DNA of 64,000 nucleotides. It comes from an uncultured Nostocoides sp. (GTDB lineage Bacteria; Actinomycetota; Actinomycetes; Actinomycetales; Dermatophilaceae). A program made the translations under genes and the position numbers. Below the pieces are notes generated by a model. It was not told the DNA's origin. It did not search any database and saw nothing but the letters and a program-made list of their open reading frames with translations. Location: the NCBI GenBank assembly GCA_937873315.1, contig CALMQX010000033.1, positions 248,001 through 312,000 of the forward strand. The letters run 5' to 3'. Positions 26,434-35,686 of this stretch are shown here, piece after piece (within the stretch, counting starts at the first letter, position 1; every line of letters begins with the position of its first letter).

Positions 26434-27519
26434 TCAGGCGTGCAGCCGCCACCCGCGCGCGGTCAAGGCCTCGGCCAATGGTGCGGCGGCGGCCGGCACG
26501 ACCTCGATCTCGGCGAGGCCGAATGCCGTGCCGAGGCTGTGGTCGAGATGGAATTCCTCGATATTGGTTCCGGTCTCGCCGATCTCCGCGAACAGTCGCC
26601 CCAGCTGTCCGGGCTCATCGGGGATGAGCACCCGCACGGTGGTGTATGCCGTCGGGGCATTGCCGTGCTTGCCGGGAATGCGGGCGTAGCCCTCGTTCCC
26701 GGCCGCGATCGTCTGAGCCAGCACAGCGCGAGCCCCCGGGGCATCACTATCGCCGGAGACGGCGCTCAAGGCCCCGATCACCTCGTCCAGGTCACTGCGC
26801 AGGCCGATCAGGACCGCCCGCACCGCGTCGGCATTGCCCACCAAGATTTGGGTCCACAACCCAGGCTCGCTGCCGGCGATTCGGGTCACATCCCGAAGCC
26901 CCTGCCCGGCCAAGGCGACCGCGTCATCGGGCAAGGCAGAGAGGCGGGCAGCCACCAAACTGGCGGCTACCTGCGGCACGTGCGAGACCGAGGCGACTGC
27001 GGCGTCGTGCGCGCCCGGGTCGAGCACCCGCACGGCGGCACCGGTCGTTCGGGCGATATCCGAGACCAGCTGCAGCGCCTCAGGGCGGGTGTGGGCGGTC
27101 GGCGTGACCACCCAGGCCCGGCCATCGAAGAGATCCGAACGCCCCGAGACCGCGCCGGATCGCTCACGGCCAGCCATCGGATGCGATCCGCAGTAGCGGG
27201 TGAGATCGGCGCCGCAGCGCTCCAGGTCCGCAACGATGGCACCCTTTACCGAGGCGACATCGGTCACGTACGCGTCCGGAAAGTCTGCGAGCGCCCTGGC
27301 CGCCGTGGCTGCCGCGACATCCGGCGGGGTCGCCACGATCACGAGATCGGGTCGCGGATCCGGGCTGAGTCTGCCCGCACCCAGATCCCGAGCCAGTGCA
27401 GCGCTGGTCGGGCTGAGGTCGTCGAGCGTCACGGCCAGTCCGGCTCGGCTCAGCGCGAGGCCGATGCTCGTCCCGATCATCCCGGTGCCGATGATGTGGA
27501 CGGCAGTGTTTCTGCTCAC
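26434..27519 (-). CDS. tyrA: Prephenate dehydrogenase with ACT domain
   Basis: This 361-aa enzyme makes 4-hydroxyphenylpyruvate for tyrosine synthesis. An N-terminal NAD(P) Rossmann motif (IIGTGMIGTSIGLAL) is followed by the catalytic SHPMAGRERSG segment and the helical dimer domain with GLRDVTRIAGSEP. A C-terminal ACT domain (VRVLIPDEPGQLGRLFAEIGE) is a likely site of feedback by an aromatic amino acid. GTG 27519 lies 7 nt after the rluB stop codon; upstream residues of the longer frame are unlike the family. Confidence 0.92.
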   Translation of the reverse strand: MSRNTAVHIIGTGMIGTSIGLALSRAGLAVTLDDLSPTSAALARDLGAGRLSPDPRPDLVIVATPPDVAAATAARALADFPDAYVTDVASVKGAIVADLERCGADLTRYCGSHPMAGRERSGAVSGRSDLFDGRAWVVTPTAHTRPEALQLVSDIARTTGAAVRVLDPGAHDAAVASVSHVPQVAASLVAARLSALPDDAVALAGQGLRDVTRIAGSEPGLWTQILVGNADAVRAVLIGLRSDLDEVIGALSAVSGDSDAPGARAVLAQTIAAGNEGYARIPGKHGNAPTAYTTVRVLIPDEPGQLGRLFAEIGETGTNIEEFHLDHSLGTAFGLAEIEVVPAAAAPLAEALTARGWRLHA

Positions 27520-27526
27520 GACCGAT

Positions 27527-28378
27527 TCACAGCCCGCCGGCGGCATAGAGCGCACCGACCTCGGCCGATGAGAGTGCCCGCCACTTGCCGGACTTGGTCT
27601 CACCGAGGCGGATCGGCCCGACCTGGGTTCGCACCAGCGAGATCACCGGGTGACCGACCTCGGCCAGCAGGCGGCGGACGATGTGTTTGCGGCCCTCGTG
27701 CAGGACCACCTCGACCAGGGCCTTGCCGGGCCGCGAGTCGACGATCCGGAAGGAGTCCACGGCCACCGGGCCATCCTCAAGATCGATCCCCTCGCGCAAG
27801 CGGCGGCCCAGGTCCCGCGGAATTGGCCCGGGCACTTCGGCGAGGTAGGTCTTGAGCACTCCATAGCGCGGGTGCTGAAGTCGGTGCGCGAGGTCACCGT
27901 CATTGGTGAGGATCAGCAGGCCCTCGGTGTCCGCGTCGAGGCGCCCCACGTGAAAGAGCCGTTCCTTGCGCGCCCCCACGAAATCGCCCAGGTCGACTCG
28001 CCCGAGGTCGTCATTCATCGAGGTCACGACACCCAGCGGCTTGTTAAAGGCCAGGTACACCCGGCTCTCGTCGAGTTGAACGCGTTCGCCGTCGACGTGC
28101 ACGACCTGAGTGGCCCGGATACGGACACCGAGTTCGGTGACCACCTGACCGTCCACCTGGACCCGACCGTCGGCGATAAGTTGCTCGCATACCCGACGTG
28201 AGCCCACGCCGGCGGCGGCCAGCAACTTCTGGAGTCGGACGCCATCGGGGTCATGCACATCGATCTCGGGACGCTTCGGGGGTGCGCCCGCCAGCGGCCC
28301 GGACCGGTATGCCGTGCCGCTGCGTGGCCGCTGGGGCCGACGCCCGGGGCGCTGGGGCTTGGGCGATGGTCTGGTCAT
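27527..28378 (-). CDS. rluB: Ribosomal large subunit pseudouridine synthase B-like
   Basis: This 283-aa RsuA/RluB-family enzyme isomerises uridine in rRNA. After a basic low-complexity N-terminal tail comes an S4 RNA-binding domain (VRLQKLLAAAGVGSRRVCEQLIADGRV) and a catalytic domain with Asp in GRLDADTEGLLILTNDG. The HEGRKHIVRRLLAEVGHPV segment is typical of the subfamily. Its ATG overlaps the scpB stop codon (28375-28378), and scpAB-rluB is a conserved bacterial order. Confidence 0.92.
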   Translation of the reverse strand: MTRPSPKPQRPGRRPQRPRSGTAYRSGPLAGAPPKRPEIDVHDPDGVRLQKLLAAAGVGSRRVCEQLIADGRVQVDGQVVTELGVRIRATQVVHVDGERVQLDESRVYLAFNKPLGVVTSMNDDLGRVDLGDFVGARKERLFHVGRLDADTEGLLILTNDGDLAHRLQHPRYGVLKTYLAEVPGPIPRDLGRRLREGIDLEDGPVAVDSFRIVDSRPGKALVEVVLHEGRKHIVRRLLAEVGHPVISLVRTQVGPIRLGETKSGKWRALSSAEVGALYAAGGL

Positions 28379-29016
28379 CCTCGGCCTCCGGAGGCAATCT
28401 CGTCGAGCACATCGACTTCAGGCAGGTAGGGCGCAAGCGCCGGCAGCTCATCCAGGCTCTGCACGCCCAGTCGCTCCAAGAAGTAGGACGTCGTGCCATA
28501 AAGGATCGCGGTCGACTCGTCATCCTGGCCGACTTCCTCGATCAGGCCACGCGTGAGCAGGGTGCGGATGACGCCGTCCACGTTGACCCCGCGCACGGCA
28601 GAGACCCGCGAACGTGTCACTGGCTGCCGATAGGCGATCACGGCCAGCGTCTCCAGAGCAGCTTGGGTCAGGCGCGCCTGCTGGCCACCCAGGACGAAGC
28701 GCTCCACGACCGGCGCGTACTCGTGGCGGGAGTACATCCGCCAGGCGCCGCCCACCTCGCGCAGCGTGAAGCCGCGGTTGGTGGCGACATAACCGTCCTC
28801 AAGGTCGATCAGTGCGCCCTCGACGTCGGCGACCGGCTGTTCGAGGGCGGCCGCCAGCATGAGCGGGGTGAGGGGTTCGTCGACCACCATCAGGACAGCT
28901 TCGATGGCGCCATGGAGCCCGCCCGGGAAATCGGCCACGTCAAAGGCCAGTTGGTCCTCGCTGGGTGATTCCTGCGCGGCTGCCAGCTCGGGGGCATCCT
29001 GCGTGGGCTCAGTCAT
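28375..29016 (-). CDS. scpB: Segregation and condensation protein B
   Basis: This 213-aa ScpB has two winged-helix domains: HGAIEAVLMVVDEPLTPLMLAAAL then ALETLAVIAYRQPVTRSRVSAVRGVNVDGVIRTL, with the diagnostic GLIEEVGQ and YGTTSYFLERLG segments. It binds ScpA and SMC to form bacterial condensin. An acidic N-terminal tail is present. ATG 29016 overlaps the end of scpA by 8 nt, supporting coupled synthesis. Confidence 0.94.
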   Translation of the reverse strand: MTEPTQDAPELAAAQESPSEDQLAFDVADFPGGLHGAIEAVLMVVDEPLTPLMLAAALEQPVADVEGALIDLEDGYVATNRGFTLREVGGAWRMYSRHEYAPVVERFVLGGQQARLTQAALETLAVIAYRQPVTRSRVSAVRGVNVDGVIRTLLTRGLIEEVGQDDESTAILYGTTSYFLERLGVQSLDELPALAPYLPEVDVLDEIASGGRG

Positions 29017-29914
29017 CGGTGTCCTCGCCAGTCTCATCGCCGCTGGTCTCGGCGGGTGTCTCGGTGATGTCGTCGTCGAACTCGTCGTCCACAACGATGG
29101 TGCCTTTCTCAGTTCCGGTCCAACGAACGGTCAACTCTGCCAGGGCCTCAGCCTGCTCAAAGGCGATCGCGGACTCCCGGTAGAGCTCGAGCAAGGCAAG
29201 AAAGCGTCCCACAACGACCAAGGTGGAGTCGGCGTCGGCCACCAGAGCCCGGAAGGACGCGACCCGATCGCGCCGCAGCCGCTCCCCCAGCAGCGCCGCC
29301 TGCTCGCGGACACTGACGGCTGGGGCGTGTAGATGGGCCAAGCCCACGGTCGGCGGGTCCTTGGGAGCCATGGCCCGGGCCGCGATGATCGCGAGCTGCT
29401 CTGGCGTGATGGTCATGATGAGCTCGGGCAGCAGGGCCGCGAACTGCGGCTCCAGGCCGACCGCCCTGGGATGACGGCGCCCGGCGGTGGCCATCCGCTC
29501 GCCGAAGGTGTGCGCGATGTCCTTGAATGCTCGGTACTGCAAGAGGCGGGCAAAAAGCAGGTCGCGGGCCTCGATGAGCGCCAGGTCCTCCTCGTCTTCG
29601 GGTCCGCTGTGCGGCAGCAGCCGAGCGGCCTTCAGGTCCAGGAGGGTGGCGGCCACGAGCAGGAACTCGGTGGTCTGGGAGAGGTCCCATCCGCCCTTGG
29701 CCTGCTCGGCGCGGATGTGTCCGATGAACTCATCGGTCACGGTCGCCAAAGCGATCTCGGTGATATCAAGTTTGTGTTTGGCGATCAGACCCAGGAGCAG
29801 GTCAAAGGGCCCCGAAAAGACATCGAGATGCACCTCGAATGCCGTGGCGGGCGCACGCCTGGTGAGGACACCTCCCGGGGTGACCTCCGCGGTGACCTCG
29901 GGCGGGGTGGTCAT
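29009..29914 (-). CDS. scpA: Segregation and condensation protein A
   Basis: This 301-aa kleisin bridges SMC heads. The N-terminal HLDVFSGPFDLLLGLIAKHKLDITEIALATVTDEFI motif is unmistakable. The middle is alpha-helical, and a C-terminal winged helix (SFRALVADADSTLVVVGRFLALLELYRE) is followed by an acidic tail. ATG 29914 lies 4 nt after the parA stop codon; a GTG 18 nt upstream would overlap parA. Confidence 0.94.
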   Translation of the reverse strand: MTTPPEVTAEVTPGGVLTRRAPATAFEVHLDVFSGPFDLLLGLIAKHKLDITEIALATVTDEFIGHIRAEQAKGGWDLSQTTEFLLVAATLLDLKAARLLPHSGPEDEEDLALIEARDLLFARLLQYRAFKDIAHTFGERMATAGRRHPRAVGLEPQFAALLPELIMTITPEQLAIIAARAMAPKDPPTVGLAHLHAPAVSVREQAALLGERLRRDRVASFRALVADADSTLVVVGRFLALLELYRESAIAFEQAEALAELTVRWTGTEKGTIVVDDEFDDDITETPAETSGDETGEDTDD

Positions 29915-29918
29915 CTGG

Positions 29919-30797
29919 TCAGGCCGCCCCACCGCGGGCGATCAACTCGCGCGCCAACTGACGGTAGGCATCGGCGCCCTTGTGGCTGGCGTCATAGGTC
30001 GTAATCGGTTCGGCTGCCAAGCTCGCATCGGGGAACTTGACGGTCCGCGAGATGACGGTGTGAAAGACCCGATCACCGAAGTGCTCCACCACGCTGGCCA
30101 CGACCTCCTTGGAGTGCAAGGTGCGCGAGTCGTACATGGTGGCGAGGATGCCATCAACCTGAAGTCGAGGGTTAAGGCGGTCGGTGATCTTCTCAATGGT
30201 TTCGACGAGCAGGGCTACCCCGCGCATCGCGAAGAACTCGCATTCCAGCGGGATGATGACGCCGTGGGCGGCGGTCAGTGCGTTGACTGTGAGCAGGCCG
30301 AGCGATGGCTGGCAGTCGATCATGATGACGTCGTAGTCGTCCATGACCGGCCGCAGGACGCGGGCCAGGATCTGCTCTCGGGCCACCTCTCCGACCAGTT
30401 GGACCTCGGCAGCTGAGAGGTCGATATTGGCGGGGACGACGTCGAGCCCGGGCACCTTGGTCGGCGTGATGACATCGCGAATGTCATGGCCCCGCTCGGT
30501 GAGCAGGCTGTAGATCGTGACATCCAACTTGTGCGTAGCAATGCCCAAGCCCACCGAGAGCGCGCCCTGCGGGTCGAAGTCGACGAGCAACACCCGGCGA
30601 CCGTATTCGGCGAGCGCGGCACCCAGGTTGATGGTCGTCGTGGTCTTGCCAACGCCCCCCTTTTGGTTACACATGGCGATGACTCGGGCCGGGCCATGGG
30701 AGGCCAGCGGGGCCGGGGTCGGGAAGTCGGGAAGCGGCCGTCCCGTGGGTCCGACGTGACCAACGGTGGCTATGTCCAGAGCTCCCTCCTTGTCCAT
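29919..30797 (-). CDS. ParA/Soj-family ATPase adjacent to scpAB
   Basis: This 292-aa protein has the deviant Walker A CNQKGGVGKTTTTINLGAAL, the FDPQGALSVGLG segment, and Walker B with YDVIMIDCQPSLGLLTVNAL. It is a chromosome-type ParA ATPase like mycobacterial Rv1708, upstream of scpA, rather than the origin-linked ParA; no parB is present here. A role with condensin or cell-pole organisation is inferred from context. ATG 30797 follows the xerD stop codon by 13 nt. Confidence 0.92.
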   Translation of the reverse strand: MDKEGALDIATVGHVGPTGRPLPDFPTPAPLASHGPARVIAMCNQKGGVGKTTTTINLGAALAEYGRRVLLVDFDPQGALSVGLGIATHKLDVTIYSLLTERGHDIRDVITPTKVPGLDVVPANIDLSAAEVQLVGEVAREQILARVLRPVMDDYDVIMIDCQPSLGLLTVNALTAAHGVIIPLECEFFAMRGVALLVETIEKITDRLNPRLQVDGILATMYDSRTLHSKEVVASVVEHFGDRVFHTVISRTVKFPDASLAAEPITTYDASHKGADAYRQLARELIARGGAA

Positions 30798-30810
30798 GCG
30801 CCAGACCTTA

Positions 30811-31761
30811 TCAGCGCGCGCGTGGGTGGCTTTGTGCGTACACCTCGCGCAGCTGTTGGACCGTGACCATGGTGTAGATCTGCGTGGTGGTGACCGAGGC
30901 ATGGCCCAAGAGTTCTTGGACGACCCGCACGTCCGCGCCACCTTCCAGCAGGTGGGTCGCAAAGGAATGCCGCAGCGTGTGGGGCGAGACGTGCCCCGGG
31001 ACCGACGCCCGCTCCGCGCAGGCGCGCAGCACGGCCCAAGCGCTCTGGCGAGATAGCCGCGATCCACGCTGGTTGAGGAAGACCGCGGGAGTCCCCTTGC
31101 CTTTGCCGGCTAACCCGGGCCGGGAGCGCACCAGATAGGCCTGCAGTGCCTCCCGCGCGAAGGACCCCAGCGGCACCAGTCGCTCCTTGCTGCCCTTGCC
31201 AAAGAGACGCAGCGCCCCGCCCTCGAGGTCCAGATCGTCCAGGTCGAGATTGACGGCCTCGCTGATCCGAGCGCCGGTGCCATAGAGCACCTCCAGCAGT
31301 GCACGATCGCGCAGGCTGGCCGGGGTATCCCCTACCGAGGCAGCCTCCAACAAGCGTTCGACCTCGCCGATCGGCAGCGCCTTGGGCAGCCGAGTGCCTT
31401 GGCTGGGTGGGGCCACCGAGCGAGCAGGGTCGTGCGTGAGTTCGCCTTCCCGAGCAAGGAACTTGTGCAGCCCGCGCACGGCCACCAGGGTGCGAGCGGC
31501 CGAACTGGCACTCAGGGCCGGATGGGCCTGATCCCCCTCGCGCAACTGGGTGAGGAACTCGGCGACCATGCTCTCGCTGACCTGGTCAGGGGCCGTGACC
31601 GCCGCTGCGCGCAGGAATTCCTGCCAGCGCCGCAGATCACGCCGATAGGCAGCCAGGGTGTTGCGCGAGAGGCCCCGCTCGACGTCCAAGTGGCTCAGCC
31701 ACGCGAGGACGGCCCGGTCGACCGCAGTCGTCCGGGCCGTCGTGGGCTGCGGCTCGCTCAG
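30811..31761 (-). CDS. xerD: Tyrosine recombinase XerD, apparently with a CTG start
   Basis: This 316-aa protein resolves chromosome dimers at dif with XerC. The catalytic residues are in place: Arg in [13 protein letters not shown], Lys in [40 protein letters not shown] with the nucleophile Tyr. The family N-terminal helix ([19 protein letters not shown]) is encoded, but no ATG, GTG or TTG precedes it; the first such codon is TTG 31689, which would cut the helix. CTG 31761 overlaps the ald stop codon as CTGA, mirroring the ATGA/GTGA junctions nearby. No Shine-Dalgarno precedes TTG 31689. I therefore place the start at CTG 31761. Confidence 0.8.
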   Translation of the reverse strand: MSEPQPTTARTTAVDRAVLAWLSHLDVERGLSRNTLAAYRRDLRRWQEFLRAAAVTAPDQVSESMVAEFLTQLREGDQAHPALSASSAARTLVAVRGLHKFLAREGELTHDPARSVAPPSQGTRLPKALPIGEVERLLEAASVGDTPASLRDRALLEVLYGTGARISEAVNLDLDDLDLEGGALRLFGKGSKERLVPLGSFAREALQAYLVRSRPGLAGKGKGTPAVFLNQRGSRLSRQSAWAVLRACAERASVPGHVSPHTLRHSFATHLLEGGADVRVVQELLGHASVTTTQIYTMVTVQQLREVYAQSHPRAR

Positions 31762-32873
31762 GCGAGCACCGTCTCGGGGTCGGTGTAGTCCATCGAGAAG
31801 GCATCCGAGACACCCTTGCAGGTGACCTCGCCCGCGTGGGTGTTCAGCCCGAGCGCCAACGCCTTGTCGTCCGCGCAGGCCGCCCGCCAGCCCTTGTCGG
31901 CGAGCTTCACGGCATACGCGAGGGTCGCATTGGTCAGCGCCCAGGTAGAGGTGTGCGGCACCGCGCCCGGCATATTGGCCACGCAGTAGTAGATCGAGTT
32001 GTGGACCTGGAAGGTCGGGTCAGCGTGCGTTGTCGGGCGCGAGCCTTCGAAGCAGCCGCCCTGATCGATGGCGACATCCACCAGGACTGAGCCTGGACGC
32101 ATTTCGGCAACCATGGCGTCGGTGACGAGCTTGGGTGCCTTCGCGCCAGGGATCAGGACGGTCCCGATGACCATGTCAGCCTTGAGGACCTCCTCGCGCA
32201 CGGAGAGCGCCGAGGACGCGATCTGACGGACGCGGTTGTCGTATCGCCAGAAGCTCATCCGCAACTTGTCGAGGTCGGTGTCCAGCAAGGTGACCTCAGC
32301 GCCCATCCCGAGCGCGATGTTCGCGGCATTCTGACCAGCGACACCGGCGCCGAGCACGACGACCTTGGCATTGGCCACGCCGCCAACACCACCCATGAGC
32401 ACGCCCCGGCCACCCTGGGCCCGCATCATGGCGTGGGCACCCACCTGGGGTGCGAGGCAGCCGGCAACCTCGGACATCGGGTAGAGCAGCGGGAGCAGGC
32501 CGGAGGGCAGTTGCACTGTCTCGTATGCGATGGAGGTGACCTTGCGGGCCACCAATTCGTCCGTCAGCGGCTGGTCCGCGGCGAGGTGCAGATAGGTGAA
32601 GAGGACCGTCTCCTCCTTCATCCGGTGGTATTCCTCGGCGATGGGCTCCTTGACCTTCATCACCATGTCGGCCTCGCCCCACACATCATCGGCCGAGTCC
32701 AGGATCCGCGCCCCCTGCGCGACATAGTCCTCGTCGGTGATGGACGAGCCGAGTCCGGCGCCCTTTTGAATGAAGACCTCATGCCCGCGGCGCACGAGCT
32801 CGTTGACGCCGACCGGGGTGATACCGACCCGGAACTCGTTGTTCTTGACCTCGCTGGGAACTCCGACCTTCAC
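31758..32873 (-). CDS. ald: Alanine dehydrogenase
   Basis: This 371-aa NAD-dependent enzyme interconverts L-alanine and pyruvate plus ammonia. The N-terminal [18 protein letters not shown], the catalytic Lys in VMKVKEP and His in TYLHLA, the NAD fold [22 protein letters not shown], and the C-terminal [19 protein letters not shown] are all typical. GTG 32873 has AAGGG eight bases upstream; a TAGACT -10-like word near 32952-32957 would give a leader of about 70 nt. It is the first gene before xerD-parA-scpAB. Confidence 0.96.
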   Translation of the reverse strand: MKVGVPSEVKNNEFRVGITPVGVNELVRRGHEVFIQKGAGLGSSITDEDYVAQGARILDSADDVWGEADMVMKVKEPIAEEYHRMKEETVLFTYLHLAADQPLTDELVARKVTSIAYETVQLPSGLLPLLYPMSEVAGCLAPQVGAHAMMRAQGGRGVLMGGVGGVANAKVVVLGAGVAGQNAANIALGMGAEVTLLDTDLDKLRMSFWRYDNRVRQIASSALSVREEVLKADMVIGTVLIPGAKAPKLVTDAMVAEMRPGSVLVDVAIDQGGCFEGSRPTTHADPTFQVHNSIYYCVANMPGAVPHTSTWALTNATLAYAVKLADKGWRAACADDKALALGLNTHAGEVTCKGVSDAFSMDYTDPETVLA

Positions 32874-32962
32874 GACAGCAGCCCTTCTCACGGTCTGATA
32901 GCCACGGCGCCATTGCCGTCGCCAGATGCGCCGCAGCACGGCGCGATGCGAGTCTAGACCCC

Positions 32963-33568
32963 GTGACTCTCTACGCTTCGATACCCGCCCGCCGACTGCT
33001 GCAAGTGCTGGCCGACCTCGGCATCCTGGTGTGGGTGTGGGTATGGGTGAAGGTCGGATATGCCGTCCACGACACCACCCTCACCCTCGCCGAGCCTGGC
33101 CGAAAGTTGGTGGGCGCGGGGGCCGCCTTCAGGGAACGGATGTCGGGTGCCGGCGAATCGGTCGACAATCTGCCCATCCTGGATGACCGGCTGGCCGAGC
33201 CGCTGCGCAGCGCAGCCGGTGTGGGCGGCCAGTTCGAGGACGCCGGTCGGGGGTTGATCTCGGCCGTGGAACGCACGGCGGTGCTCCTGGGCGTCACCAC
33301 AGCGGTCATCCCGGTGCTCATCGTGGGCGGGATCTGGCTGCTGCTGCGCGGTCGCTTCGTGCGGCGCGCGAGCGCGGCTCAGCGGTTCATTGACGCTGCG
33401 CCGGACCTGGATCTCTTTGCGCTTCGGGCGATGGCGAACCAGCCGATGTCTCGACTGGCTCGGATCAGTGATGACCCCGCTGGCGCCTGGCGCCGCCAGG
33501 ACCCGGACGTGATCAGGGCCTTGGCGGCCATGGAACTGAGGGAATCGGGACTCAGGGTTCCTGGATGA
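32963..33568 (+). CDS. Predicted two-helix membrane protein of unknown function
   Basis: This 201-aa protein has no family that I recognise. One hydrophobic helix near the N terminus contains a run of alternating Val-Trp residues (LVWVWVWVKVGYAV), encoded by repeated GTGTGG-like units. A second helix (VTTAVIPVLIVGGIWLLLRG) is followed by a basic stop-transfer segment and a C-terminal cytoplasmic region with FIDAAPDLDLFALRAMANQP, reminiscent of short actinobacterial proteins next to ald or hisS. The GTG start lacks a clear ribosome binding site. Its 3' end overlaps the convergent hisS by 17 nt. Confidence 0.75.
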   Translation: MTLYASIPARRLLQVLADLGILVWVWVWVKVGYAVHDTTLTLAEPGRKLVGAGAAFRERMSGAGESVDNLPILDDRLAEPLRSAAGVGGQFEDAGRGLISAVERTAVLLGVTTAVIPVLIVGGIWLLLRGRFVRRASAAQRFIDAAPDLDLFALRAMANQPMSRLARISDDPAGAWRRQDPDVIRALAAMELRESGLRVPG

Positions 33569-34889
33569 CCAGACTCGGGCGCAGGTCCTCCTGCGGGCAT
33601 TGCCAGGTCTGCGCCTGCGCGCCGACCTGGACGCCCGAACGGATGTCCTTGACCTGATCGCCCTCATCCCCCGGGAACCAGACATAGGGAATGCCGCGGC
33701 GGTCGGCATACCGGATCTGCTTGCCAAAGCGGTCCGCGCGCGGGGCCACCTCGCACGGGATGCCGCGCGAGCGCAAGGCGGTGGCCACCGCCAGGGAGTC
33801 GGCCCGGGAAGCCTCCTCATTGACGGCGACCAGCACGGCCGCTGGCGTTGACCGGCTCGCGCTTAGACCTCGTTTCGAGATCAGCAGCTGGACCAGGCGG
33901 GTGACCCCGATGGAGATCCCGACCCCGGGATAGGTCACCTTGCCGTCGGAGGCGAGCGCGTCATAGCGCCCGCCCCCAGCCACCGAGCCCCAGGACTCGA
34001 AGCCCGCAATCTGCGTCTCGTAGACGGTGCCGGTGTAGTAGTCCAGCCCCCGGGCGATCGCCAGGTCGGCCACGACGCGGCCTGGTTGGGTCGCCAGTGC
34101 CGCGGCCTGCATGACCTCCGCCAGAATGCCAAGGCCCTCGTCCAGCAGCGGGTGGCTCACGCCAAGCGCGCGCACCCGATCCACGAAACTACCGTCCGTC
34201 GTGGAGATCTGGGCCAGCGCGAGGCACAGGTCGGCCTGCTCGGGCGTCGCACCGGCCGCCACCAGTTGCGCCCGGACCGCATCGGGGCCGATCTTGTCCA
34301 ACTTGTCGACCGTGCGCAGAGTGCCGACGAGGTCGGTCAACCCAATCCCGAGATAGAACCCCTGCGGAATCTTCCGGTTGTTGCAGCGCACCCGAAACTC
34401 GCCCACGGGCAGCTGCTCAAAGATCTCGGCGATGACCAGCGGCATCTCGGCCTCGACGTGACTGGGCAGGTCGCCGACGTCAACGACGTCGATGTCGGCT
34501 TGGGTGAACTCGCGGAAGCGACCCTCCTGGGGACGCTCGCCTCGCCAGGACTTCTGGATCTGATACCGCCGGAAGGGGAAGTTCAGCCGGCCGGCGTTCT
34601 CCAGCACATAGCGGGCAAAGGGGACGGTCAAGTCGAAGTGCAGGCCGAGGGAGGCATCCTTGCTCTCATCGGCACCCGCGGCAAGCCGAGAGACGGCATA
34701 GATCTCCTTGTCCGCATCTCCGCCCTTGCCCAGTAGTCGCTCGACCGGCTCAAGTGAGCGCGTCTCCAAGGAGGTATAACCGTGCAGCTCGAACGTGCGG
34801 CGTACGACATCCAAGACGTGCAGCTCGGCCAGCCGCTGCGCAGGCAGCAACTCGGGGAAGCCGGAGATCGGGGTGACCTTGGTCGCCAT
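33552..34889 (-). CDS. hisS: Histidine-tRNA ligase
   Basis: This 445-aa class II synthetase charges tRNA-His. Motif 1 follows the PISGFPELLPAQRLAE start, and motif 2 is RRYQIQKSWRGERPQEGRFREFTQADIDVV. The histidine-specific motifs are ARGLDYYTGTVYE and AGGGRYDALA, with motif 3 near VGISIGVTRL. The C-terminal anticodon-binding domain is present. It follows the metallo-beta-lactamase gene by 6 nt, as in mycobacteria (Rv2581c-Rv2580c). The stop region overlaps the convergent membrane-protein gene. Confidence 0.95.
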   Translation of the reverse strand: MATKVTPISGFPELLPAQRLAELHVLDVVRRTFELHGYTSLETRSLEPVERLLGKGGDADKEIYAVSRLAAGADESKDASLGLHFDLTVPFARYVLENAGRLNFPFRRYQIQKSWRGERPQEGRFREFTQADIDVVDVGDLPSHVEAEMPLVIAEIFEQLPVGEFRVRCNNRKIPQGFYLGIGLTDLVGTLRTVDKLDKIGPDAVRAQLVAAGATPEQADLCLALAQISTTDGSFVDRVRALGVSHPLLDEGLGILAEVMQAAALATQPGRVVADLAIARGLDYYTGTVYETQIAGFESWGSVAGGGRYDALASDGKVTYPGVGISIGVTRLVQLLISKRGLSASRSTPAAVLVAVNEEASRADSLAVATALRSRGIPCEVAPRADRFGKQIRYADRRGIPYVWFPGDEGDQVKDIRSGVQVGAQAQTWQCPQEDLRPSLVIQEP

Positions 34890-34895
34890 GGCTGA

Positions 34896-35591
34896 TCAGA
34901 GTCCTTGCAGGTAGGGGTTGGTAGCGCGCTCGCGACGCATCGTGGTGGCCGGCCCGTGGCCGGTGAGGATGAGGGTGGAGTCCGGAAGCGGAAGGATCAC
35001 GTCGCGCAGGCTGCGGGTCATGGCCGCGCCATCGCCTCCGGGCAGATCCGTGCGACCGATCGAGCCGGCGAAGAGGACGTCCCCGCTGACCAGGGTGCCG
35101 GTGAGCTGTTCGGCAGCAGGGATGCCATCTGGCAGCTCCTGGAGGCCGAAGACCACGGAGCCCTCGGTGTGCCCCGGCGCGTGTCGTACCTCGATCCCCA
35201 AGCCGGCCAGGTTCAGCGTTTGGCGGTCGGCGATCTCGATGATGTGATCGGGCTCGCGCCAGAGGGCCTGAGTGCCGAACTGCTGCTCCAACATGGTGAG
35301 CAACCCCCGGTCAATGGTGCCCAAGGGGTCGACCAGCCGGTAGCGGTCCTCGCTGTGGATATAGGCCGCTGTGTCGCCACCGCAGACCGGCGTCACCGAG
35401 TAGACGTGATCGATGTGTCCGTGGGTAAGTAGCACCGCCGCGGGGCGCAAACGATGCTCGCCCAGGACCTCGCGCAGGGTGTCCTCGATGCCAATTCCGG
35501 GGTCGACAATGACGCACTCCTCGCCGTCTGCGGGAGCCAAGACATAGCAATTGGTACCGAAGACGGCAGCGGGAAAGGTGACGGCGAGCAC
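34896..35591 (-). CDS. MBL-fold hydrolase, glyoxalase II-like
   Basis: This 231-aa metallo-beta-lactamase-fold hydrolase has the metal site LTHGHIDHVYSV, the HAPGHTEGSVVF histidine, a downstream Asp in SGDVLFAGSIGRTDLPGG and the final LTGHGPATTM histidine. It resembles hydroxyacylglutathione hydrolases and mycobacterial Rv2581c; in an organism likely to use mycothiol the natural thioester is unclear. GTG 35591 has no ribosome binding site but a TAGGCT word seven bases upstream, suggesting leaderless transcription of this gene with hisS. Confidence 0.88.
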   Translation of the reverse strand: MLAVTFPAAVFGTNCYVLAPADGEECVIVDPGIGIEDTLREVLGEHRLRPAAVLLTHGHIDHVYSVTPVCGGDTAAYIHSEDRYRLVDPLGTIDRGLLTMLEQQFGTQALWREPDHIIEIADRQTLNLAGLGIEVRHAPGHTEGSVVFGLQELPDGIPAAEQLTGTLVSGDVLFAGSIGRTDLPGGDGAAMTRSLRDVILPLPDSTLILTGHGPATTMRRERATNPYLQGL

Positions 35592-35604
35592 GGGAGGAAG
35601 CCTA
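35592..35604 (-). promoter_or_regulatory. -10 element of a leaderless start (MBL-fold gene and hisS)
   Basis: TAGGCT (35604-35599) is followed by seven bases and GTG 35591. The intervening bases are pyrimidine-rich, so no ribosome binding site exists. On the other strand a TAGACT word at 35635-35640 may serve the divergent cyclophilin gene. Confidence 0.45.
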
Positions 35605-35686
35605 GTGGGCTGCCGCGAGCGCCCGACCTCTGCCTAGACTTGCGCAGGCAGGTGCTCCCCAAGGATCAGAACGGAAGGCCCACCAC

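Noticed and set aside
26428..27855. 475-codon plus-strand frame opposite tyrA and rluB
   Set aside because: Both genes on the other strand have clear catalytic motifs; the plus-strand translation is low complexity, as expected of a high-GC shadow frame.
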